Assembly (NCBI GenBank): GCA_023144115.1
Contig: JAGLGH010000123.1
Coordinates: forward strand, 1-8,666
Length of the DNA: 8,666 bases
DNA from: Nanobdellota archaeon
GTDB taxonomy: Archaea; Nanobdellota; Nanobdellia; Woesearchaeales; JAGLGH01
Direction of reading: 5' to 3'
Below the pieces are notes generated by a model that was not told where the DNA came from, did no database searches, and was given only the letters and a program-made list of their open reading frames with translations. Shown here one piece after another: positions 5,158-8,666 of the stretch (positions are counted from its first letter, which is position 1; each line of letters opens with the position of its first letter). The position numbers and the translations under genes were made by a program.

Positions 5158-5217
5158 AATTTCGTATAACCCTTATTATACGTTTTTTCTGCAAGAAAAA
5201 AAGCCGAAGGCTCAGTT
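5158..5217 (+). repeat. Cassette-joining site 8
   Basis: AATTTC, core GTATAAC-CCTT-ATTATAC (5164-5181), the only site with A instead of G after the spacer. Hairpins TTTTTTCT-GCA-AGAAAAAA (5183-5201) and AGCC-GAA-GGCT (5202-5212) follow, then CAGTT. The part from 5175 is almost identical to sites 9 and 10. Confidence 0.82.
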
Positions 5218-5228
5218 GAATATTTGCA

Positions 5229-5600
5229 CTATTCAATGAACAATTTTACTGAAGGATGTAATTCAAAACTTTTCATTTCTTTCTTTGATAGCCATTTGAA
5301 ATCAGAATGATCGGGACTTAAAGTTAAATCTCCAGAAAGTATTTTTGGAGTGAAATAATGAAACAACAAGTCATGTTTTTTATCGTGATATTCTTCAGTT
5401 CTGATTTCAATTCCTGGTTCGATATCATAAGAAGTTTCTTCTTTTGTCTCCCTAATGGCTGCTTCTTCAGGAGTTTCTCCAGGGTCGTGTTTGCCTCCTG
5501 CAAAATCCCACATATCTGGATAACTTTTAGAATGTGAAGCTCTTTTCAAAAGAAGAAACTTACTATCTTTTTGAATTACAGATTTTGAAATTTCAATCAT
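5229..5600 (-). CDS. Nudix hydrolase
   Basis: A 123-aa single-domain Nudix protein. The Nudix box is seen at residues 36-58: G36-(x5)-E42-(x7)-R50-E51-T-K-E54-E55-T-S57. The acidic residues that bind Mg2+ are all present; the usual Gly near the end of the box is Ser57. Upstream, SKFLLLKRA and YPDMWDFAGGK are typical of the MutT-like fold that hydrolyses nucleoside diphosphates linked to another group, such as oxidised dNTPs or nucleotide sugars. The substrate is not evident. The frame extends to a TTG at 5648 inside the cassette arm, but ATG 5598-5600 has TTTTATAT at -22 to -29 and begins the family's first strand (MIEISKSVIQKD). Confidence 0.92.
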   Translation of the reverse strand: MIEISKSVIQKDSKFLLLKRASHSKSYPDMWDFAGGKHDPGETPEEAAIRETKEETSYDIEPGIEIRTEEYHDKKHDLLFHYFTPKILSGDLTLSPDHSDFKWLSKKEMKSFELHPSVKLFIE

Positions 5601-5621
5601 AATATTAGTAAAATTGTTAGA

Positions 5622-5629
5622 ATATAAAA
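5622..5629 (-). promoter_or_regulatory. TATA box of gene 9
   Basis: TTTTATAT on the - strand at -22 to -29 from ATG 5600; it supports that start over the longer frame. Confidence 0.55.
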
Positions 5630-5646
5630 GTTTTGTGCAAATATTC

Positions 5647-5706
5647 AATTTCGTATAATCCTTGTTATATGTTTTTTCTGCAAGAAAAAAAGCCGAAGGC
5701 TCAGTT
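5647..5706 (+). repeat. Cassette-joining site 9
   Basis: AATTTC, core GTATAAT-CCTT-GTTATAT (5653-5670), hairpins TTTTTTCT-GCA-AGAAAAAA (5672-5690) and AGCC-GAA-GGCT (5691-5701), then CAGTT. The right part is nearly identical to sites 8 and 10. Confidence 0.82.
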
Positions 5707-5733
5707 TAAATTTTGGCATTTGATTAGCAAACA

Positions 5734-5741
5734 TTTATATT
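5734..5741 (+). promoter_or_regulatory. TATA box of gene 10
   Basis: TTTATATT on the + strand at -23 to -30 from ATG 5764, preceded by AAACA. Confidence 0.6.
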
Positions 5742-5763
5742 AAGCCAGTTCTTTTCTTATTAT

Positions 5764-6366
5764 ATGATAAAATGGATTTTATTTGATCAAGTAAGAGTGC
5801 AAACTTATGATGTATTTAGTCGAAAGGATTTTTATTCAATCAATGGAAAACAATTTTCTGCTAAAAAATTAAAATCAATTTTTTACATCCCAGAATATCG
5901 AAAATTTAGTATTGGAGAAATTAATGAAATAGAATTGATTTCTACTTTTCTTGAAAAAAGCGATATAGATTTGGATGTAGAAGATTATATTAAAATTTTT
6001 AAGATAGGAATTGAATCAATTGAAGGAATGGCTGAAATATTAAAATTCTTATCTGAAAAGTATTTCTTGGCAACTTTAATCAATGAAGGTTATGAATGGG
6101 CTAATTACAAATTAGATGTTTCAGGTTTTAGAAAATTTTTCAAAGAAAATTTTATTTCAGGAGATTTAAAAGTTGCAAAACCTGATTTTGAGATATATCA
6201 AATTGCTTTGAATAAACTAAATGTAAAACCTGAAGAATGTATTTTCATTGATGACCAGAAAAAAAATTGTGAAGCAGCGGAAAAATTAGGAATAAAATCC
6301 ATTGTTTTTGAAAATCCAATTCAATTAAAAAAAGAACTGGCTACATTCTCAATCAACATAAATTAA
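5764..6366 (+). CDS. HAD-superfamily protein with altered motif I
   Basis: A 200-aa protein with the layout of a HAD-IA hydrolase. The N-terminal strand ends in LFD (D8, the place of the nucleophile), followed by a helical cap (about 25-95), the motif III region K139-P140 in LKVAKPDFEIYQIAL, and motif IV IFIDD (D163, D164) followed by NCEAAEKLG. Motif I reads D8-Q-V10 where phosphatases have DxD, so the usual acid/base Asp is missing. In the motif II region (ATLINEG, 103-109) the Ser/Thr before Asn is Ile. HAD members without the second Asp include haloacid dehalogenases and inactive forms, so this may be a non-phosphatase or a non-catalytic binder. The start at ATG 5764 is supported by the TATA box. 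Confidence 0.85.
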   Translation: MIKWILFDQVRVQTYDVFSRKDFYSINGKQFSAKKLKSIFYIPEYRKFSIGEINEIELISTFLEKSDIDLDVEDYIKIFKIGIESIEGMAEILKFLSEKYFLATLINEGYEWANYKLDVSGFRKFFKENFISGDLKVAKPDFEIYQIALNKLNVKPEECIFIDDQKKNCEAAEKLGIKSIVFENPIQLKKELATFSININ

Positions 6367-6377
6367 GCCAAAATTTA

Positions 6378-6437
6378 AATTGCACATAATCCTTGTTATA
6401 CGTTTTTTCTGCAAGAAAAAATGCCGAAGGCTCAGTT
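6378..6437 (+). repeat. Cassette-joining site 10
   Basis: AATTGC, core ACATAAT-CCTT-GTTATAC (6384-6401), hairpins TTTTTTCT-GCA-AGAAAAAA (6403-6421) and GCC-GAA-GGC (6423-6431), then CAGTT. It differs from sites 8 and 9 on the right side at only a few positions. Confidence 0.82.
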
Positions 6438-6533
6438 GAGTTTGAGAGGCGTTCTATTCAATGAGCAAATGCGATACATTAAGAACAAGTATCAAAGGGG
6501 ACAATTTTTAATAACTCTCAGATTAATCACAAA

Positions 6534-6545
6534 TTATATATATAT
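6534..6545 (+). promoter_or_regulatory. TATA-like A/T run upstream of gene 11
   Basis: TTATATATATAT lies 33 to 44 nt before ATG 6578, further away than in the other cassettes. This implies a transcript with a short leader of roughly a dozen bases. Confidence 0.45.
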
Positions 6546-6566
6546 CAAATACATATGTTATAATTA

Positions 6567-6572
6567 GGGTGG
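6567..6572 (+). promoter_or_regulatory. Shine-Dalgarno-like site of gene 11
   Basis: GGGTGG ends 5 nt before ATG 6578. It selects that ATG over the in-frame GTG at 6569, which would overlap it. No other gene in the window has a comparable site. Confidence 0.55.
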
Positions 6573-6577
6573 TTTTT

Positions 6578-7096
6578 ATGAAATATATATCTCTAATAGG
6601 ATTAATCTTAATGTTATTTGTATCAGGTTGTGCAAATCAAACAAATAATCAACAATCAGAACAAAATTCAAATGAGGCATTAGATAATTTTCCAACAGAG
6701 AAACTCTCTAGTGCGGAGTTAGAAGCATTAAGCTTAACTTTAAATGATGAATATAAAGCTGAAGCGATTTATCAAAAAGTTCTTGATAAATTTGGAGATA
6801 TAAGTCCATTCAATAATATTATTAATGCAGAACAAAAACATAGTGATTCACTAATACAACTTTATGAAAAATTTAACTTAAATGTACCTGAAAACGATTG
6901 GTATGATAAAGTACCAGAATATGATTCAGTACAAGAAGCCTGTGAGGCTGGTGTAGAAGCTGAAATTGAAAACATAGCATTATATGATGAATTGTTTTTA
7001 AAAGTCGACAACCAAGATATCATAATAGTATTTACATCATTAAGAGATGCTTCTAAAGATAAACATTTACCTGCTTTTCAGAGATGTGCTAAATAA
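6578..7096 (+). CDS. DUF2202 ferritin-like lipoprotein
   Basis: A 172-aa exported protein. Residues 1-17 form a lipoprotein signal peptide (basic start, hydrophobic core GLILMLFV) ending in the lipobox V-S-G-C18. A Gln/Asn-rich linker (about 19-40) leads to a helical domain from about 45 to the end with the signature of DUF2202: LTLNDEYKAEAIYQKV, then FNNIINAEQKHSDSLIQLYEKF, a linker with NDW, EAGVEAEIENIALYDEL and TSLRDASKDKHLPAFQRC. The regularly spaced Glu and His residues (AEA.Y, AEQKH, EAEIEN, DKH) are those expected for a di-metal site of the ferritin-like four-helix fold. The role of the family is unknown; metal or oxygen chemistry at the cell surface is an inference. Confidence 0.88.
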   Translation: MKYISLIGLILMLFVSGCANQTNNQQSEQNSNEALDNFPTEKLSSAELEALSLTLNDEYKAEAIYQKVLDKFGDISPFNNIINAEQKHSDSLIQLYEKFNLNVPENDWYDKVPEYDSVQEACEAGVEAEIENIALYDELFLKVDNQDIIIVFTSLRDASKDKHLPAFQRCAK

Positions 7097-7124
7097 AATA
7101 TTATTAACAGTTTAAATTATCCCC

Positions 7125-7139
7125 TTCTTTTCTTTTTTT
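7125..7139 (+). terminator. Pyrimidine/T-rich terminator candidate of gene 11
   Basis: The run TTCTTTTCTTTTTTT begins 29 nt after the stop codon of gene 11, on the coding strand, just before the right arm of the cassette. It resembles archaeal T-tract terminators. Confidence 0.45.
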
Positions 7140-7153
7140 AGCCTCTCAAACTC

Positions 7154-7218
7154 AATTGCACATAATCGCTGTTAAATGAGGGTGAGCCGAAAGCGAAAGT
7201 GCAACGTCCCCTTGAGTT
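7154..7218 (+). repeat. Cassette-joining site 11
   Basis: AATTGC, core ACATAAT-CGCT-GTTAAAT (7160-7177), halves not complementary. The following GAGGGTGAGC stretch matches site 1, and the CAACGTCCCCTTGAGTT end resembles site 7. It looks like a mosaic of site variants. Confidence 0.76.
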
Positions 7219-7239
7219 TTTAAAAGCCCCCGTAAGAAG

Positions 7240-7611
7240 TTATGCTAATTTAAAAGGTACTTCATAATCTTTTTCAGGATGAACATCTTTTCCTTTATAA
7301 TGTGTAATAATATATTCAACAGATAATGCTAGGTCTGCAGTTAAACCAAAAGGTAATATTAATCCAGTTCCAATACCTTTAACAATTTGATCAAGAGTAC
7401 TCCTTTCTTTAGGAGTATCAGTTGAAACATTATTAGCATTATCAAAGACTCCATATCTATCTGCGGAATATCCTATTAGATAATCTCTATCTCGATTCAA
7501 ATAAGAATCAGTATTCTTAACAATATGATGAAATACAAAACTAATTGGATTAAATCCTGTATAGATTCCATCTACAAAATTTTGACCTAACTTTTTTACT
7601 TTCGGATTCAT
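7240..7611 (-). CDS. Uncharacterised protein, 123 aa
   Basis: I do not recognise this family. The N-terminal half (VDGIYTGFNPISFVFHHIVKNTDSYLNRDRDYLIGYSADRYG) is rich in aromatic residues and has a His-His pair. From about residue 80 there is a hydrophobic, Gly-containing stretch (IVKGIGTGLILPFGLTADLALSVEYI) that could span or lie on a membrane, followed by a charged end (GKDVHPEKDYEVP). No signal peptide precedes it. Support for a real gene: an intact frame, CTTATATA at -24 to -31 from ATG 7611, and its place as the only gene between the arms of cassette 12. Confidence 0.65.
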   Translation of the reverse strand: MNPKVKKLGQNFVDGIYTGFNPISFVFHHIVKNTDSYLNRDRDYLIGYSADRYGVFDNANNVSTDTPKERSTLDQIVKGIGTGLILPFGLTADLALSVEYIITHYKGKDVHPEKDYEVPFKLA

Positions 7612-7634
7612 ATATTTATTAGAATTAAAAGAGG

Positions 7635-7642
7635 TATATAAG
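7635..7642 (-). promoter_or_regulatory. TATA box of gene 12
   Basis: CTTATATA on the - strand at -24 to -31 from ATG 7611. Confidence 0.6.
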
Positions 7643-7668
7643 TTTTATTGTTTTAGAGGGCTTTTAAA

Positions 7669-7720
7669 AATTTCATTTAACCTTTGTTAAATGAGGATTT
7701 GCGAAGCAAACCGCAGAGTT
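7669..7720 (+). repeat. Cassette-joining site 12
   Basis: AATTTC, core ATTTAAC-CTTT-GTTAAAT (7675-7692), perfectly palindromic. A single hairpin follows: TTTGC-GAA-GCAAA (7698-7710), extended by GG/CC around a bulged A7697. The site ends GCAGAGTT. It is the most compact site in the window. Confidence 0.82.
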
Positions 7721-7777
7721 GATAATTAGTCCGTTCAAGTGCAAAGCACCTTCGAATAAAACTATCAAAGGGCAAAA

Positions 7778-8530
7778 TTAACGTTCAAGATGTTTGATAA
7801 ACCATTCATTGGTCAGTTTAACTATTTCTTCGACATGCTCAGTAAAATCGTGATCTGCATTTTCAACGATTGCTAATTGAGATTCATCGGGCAATAACTT
7901 TATTGCATTTTCTGAATCTTCTATTGGAATACTTGTATCTTTTGTTCCTTGTATTATTAATACTGGACAAATTATATCTTGCAGTAATTTCTTTTGGTCA
8001 ACAGATTCTCTTTCTTTTAACATTTGTTTATCAATTTGATATATTTCTCTGATTGCGTTTTTTCTTGTTCTAGTAAAATATCCTTTTTCACTTAGTTCTT
8101 GAAGTTGTTCTTTAGAAAGTTTATCTTCCCATTGATATTTTACTTTATTTGTTACTGGCGACCATAAGACCATTGTCTTAATTTCTTGAGAATATGCTTT
8201 TAGCGAAACAAGGCATCCTACGCTATGCCCAAATAGTGCGATTTTTTCAAATCCTTTTGTTTTTGCAAATTCAATTGCGGATTTTAAATCATCAACCTGT
8301 TTCTCCACAGTTAACGTATCATCATCGCTTTCGCCGCATCCGCTAAAATCAAAAGCGAGAGTATTAAAGCCTGAATTGTTTAGTTTATTCGCTACGGCAT
8401 CTAATTTACCACGTTCAGATTTATCATTTGCTAAAGCATGAGATAAGATGATGATTGACTTGGATTTTAAAGATGATAAATTACCAATTAATGTTTTATT
8501 TCGAGAATTCTTAAAAGTAATTTTATCCAT
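7778..8530 (-). CDS. Alpha/beta hydrolase
   Basis: A 250-aa cytosolic alpha/beta-fold hydrolase. The catalytic triad can be read: nucleophile S103 in GHSVG (101-105), D198 in IQGTKDTSIP, and H227 in ENADHDF. The early strand SIIILSHALANDKSERG (25-41) supplies the oxyanion turn, and FDFSGCGES (60-68) is the usual segment before the nucleophile elbow, as in acyl-esterase and serine-aminopeptidase-like hydrolases. A Lys/Gln/Glu-rich cap lies between about 128 and 185. Substrate unknown; an ester or acyl-thioester is likely. The length is typical, so it appears intact. ATG 8530 has TTTATATA at -23 to -30. Confidence 0.92.
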   Translation of the reverse strand: MDKITFKNSRNKTLIGNLSSLKSKSIIILSHALANDKSERGKLDAVANKLNNSGFNTLAFDFSGCGESDDDTLTVEKQVDDLKSAIEFAKTKGFEKIALFGHSVGCLVSLKAYSQEIKTMVLWSPVTNKVKYQWEDKLSKEQLQELSEKGYFTRTRKNAIREIYQIDKQMLKERESVDQKKLLQDIICPVLIIQGTKDTSIPIEDSENAIKLLPDESQLAIVENADHDFTEHVEEIVKLTNEWFIKHLER

Positions 8531-8552
8531 ATATCTTTAAACTTCTTTGTAA

Positions 8553-8560
8553 TATATAAA
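8553..8560 (-). promoter_or_regulatory. TATA box of gene 13
   Basis: TTTATATA on the - strand at -23 to -30 from ATG 8530, lying between the gene and the inner right arm. Confidence 0.65.
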
Positions 8561-8606
8561 CTTTAAGTTAATTTTGCCCCTTCAAAAATATTAAGGACTA
8601 ATTATC

Positions 8607-8666
8607 AATTTCATTTAATCCTTGTTATATTCGTTTCCAGTTACAAAGTTCTGGAAACCTGCGTCC
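8607..8666 (+). repeat. Cassette-joining site 13 and start of cassette 14
   Basis: AATTTC, core ATTTAAT-CCTT-GTTATAT (8613-8630), then an 8-bp perfect hairpin GTTTCCAG (8633-8640) with CTGGAAAC (8651-8658). The window ends within this site, so the arm and gene of cassette 14 are not visible. Confidence 0.76.

Larger units (their letters stand above)
4491..5170. mobile_element. Gene cassette 8, GNAT acetyltransferase
   Basis: Outer arms 4540-4550 and 5149-5159 are perfect over 11 bp (TTGAAAAAAGC and complement). Inner arms 4590-4604 and 5121-5135 are perfect over 15 bp (GACAAAAACAAAACT and complement). Unlike its neighbours, the half-sites match poorly: GTTATGTC on the left, CGTATAAC on the right. 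Confidence 0.75.
5175..5659. mobile_element. Gene cassette 9, Nudix hydrolase
   Basis: Left half-site ATTATACG (5175-5182) is exactly complementary to right half-site CGTATAAT (5652-5659); the unusual A is matched by a T. Arms 5216-5229 and 5635-5648 are perfect over 14 bp (TTGAATATTTGCAC and complement) and reach the first base of the stop codon. Confidence 0.82.
5664..6390. mobile_element. Gene cassette 10, HAD-like protein (gene on + strand)
   Basis: Arms 5705-5717 and 6367-6379 are perfect over 13 bp (TTTAAATTTTGGC and complement); the right arm begins directly after the stop codon. Half-sites GTTATATG (left) and CACATAAT (right) pair with one A.C mismatch and one G.T. The gene points right, but the ends of the cassette keep the same left-right identity as in the others. 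Confidence 0.78.
6395..7166. mobile_element. Gene cassette 11, DUF2202 lipoprotein (gene on + strand)
   Basis: Arms 6436-6450 and 7141-7155 are perfect over 15 bp (TTGAGTTTGAGAGGC and complement). A second imperfect pair joins AAGGGGACAATTTTTA (6495-6510) with TTTAAATTATCCCCTT (7111-7126). Half-sites GTTATACG and CACATAAT pair with two mismatches. Confidence 0.78.
7171..7681. mobile_element. Gene cassette 12, unknown protein
   Basis: Left half-site GTTAAATGA (7171-7179) is exactly complementary to right half-site TCATTTAAC (7673-7681). Arms 7217-7229 and 7658-7670 are perfect over 13 bp (TTTTTAAAAGCCC and complement). Confidence 0.8.
7686..8619. mobile_element. Gene cassette 13, alpha/beta hydrolase
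   Basis: Left half-site GTTAAATGA (7686-7694) pairs with right half-site TCATTTAAT (8611-8619). Outer arms 7719-7732 and 8595-8608 are perfect over 14 bp (TTGATAATTAGTCC and complement). Inner arms 7770-7781 and 8568-8579 are perfect over 12 bp (GGGCAAAATTAA and complement) and include the stop codon. A local hairpin GTGC-AAA-GCAC (7739-7749) follows the left outer arm. Confidence 0.82.

Noticed and set aside
5183..5212. Intrinsic (rho-independent-type) terminators at the T6/A6 hairpins of sites 8-10
   Set aside because: The T run lies inside the stem rather than after it, and the element is linked to cassette ends irrespective of gene direction.
7870..8052. Open frame of 60 codons on the + strand
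   Set aside because: Antisense to the alpha/beta hydrolase, Leu-rich shadow product.
709..8619. Insertion sequences or MITEs with terminal inverted repeats
   Set aside because: Arms differ in every unit, no transposase is present, and no fixed target duplication is seen except the similar 4-nt spacer.
698..8630. Ordinary bacterial integron attC sites
   Set aside because: R''- and R'-like boxes are 4 nt apart instead of at the ends of a 60-130 bp palindrome, stems flank the gene on both sides, and no intI or attI is visible. Similarity in principle is kept as a finding.
692..8666. CRISPR array
   Set aside because: Repeats are 430 to 1030 bp apart with genes between them, and are only partly conserved.
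1..8666. tRNA, rRNA or other known RNA gene
   Set aside because: No cloverleaf, TPsiC-like motif or rRNA signature was seen; the hairpins present belong to the joining sites.

Overview
The window is an AT-rich stretch from what is most likely an archaeon, probably a DPANN-type lineage. The lineage is an inference from promoter style and composition; no marker gene is present. Twelve of the 13 genes have an A/T-only or near A/T-only TATA box (TTTATATA, TTTAATAA, TATTTAAA, TTAATATA and similar) starting or ending about 22 to 32 nt upstream of the start codon. That is the geometry of leaderless archaeal transcripts, and it was used here to correct several start codons. The thirteenth gene has a TATA-like run further upstream plus a Shine-Dalgarno-like GGTGG.

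The whole window is one tandem array of small gene cassettes: 13 cassettes (the first truncated at its left end) and the beginning of a fourteenth. Each carries exactly one gene with its own promoter. Gene order by product: (1) unknown, (2) RibD_C/DHFR-family reductase, (3) unknown 70-aa protein, (4) SpoIIAA/STAS-like protein, (5) cupin, (6) SAM methyltransferase, (7) membrane-anchored Cys-rich protein, (8) GNAT acetyltransferase, (9) Nudix hydrolase, (10) HAD-like protein, (11) DUF2202 ferritin-like lipoprotein, (12) unknown, (13) alpha/beta hydrolase. Genes 10 and 11 are on the + strand, all others on the - strand. They form no evident pathway; the set looks like assorted accessory cargo.

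Successive cassettes are joined by sites of uniform design, all in the same orientation whatever the gene orientation. Each reads: AATT(G/T)C..., a half-site ending TAAC or TAAT, a spacer of exactly 4 nt (CCTT, CGCT, CCCT, TCCT, TTCT, CTTT), a half-site beginning (G/A)TTA, one or more small tri-loop hairpins, then (C/G)AGT(T). Each cassette is also bracketed by its own inverted repeat of 11 to 17 bp (often perfect), different in every cassette, running inward from AGT(T) on the left and ending at AATT on the right. Several cassettes have a second inner pair of arms that ends at the stop codon.

The half-site at the left end of a cassette is complementary to the half-site at the right end of the same cassette in most cases. 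It is often not complementary to the half-site it touches in the array. This places cassette boundaries at the 4-nt spacer and implies that an excised circular cassette would carry a long, imperfect, structured palindrome. The logic resembles integron cassettes and their folded attC sites, but the geometry (R-like boxes only 4 nt apart, cassette-specific stems on both flanks of the gene) is not that of a canonical attC. No integrase, transposase or other recombinase gene lies in the window. No stretch longer than about 300 bases lacks a gene; the intergenic sequence is accounted for by joining sites, arms and promoters.
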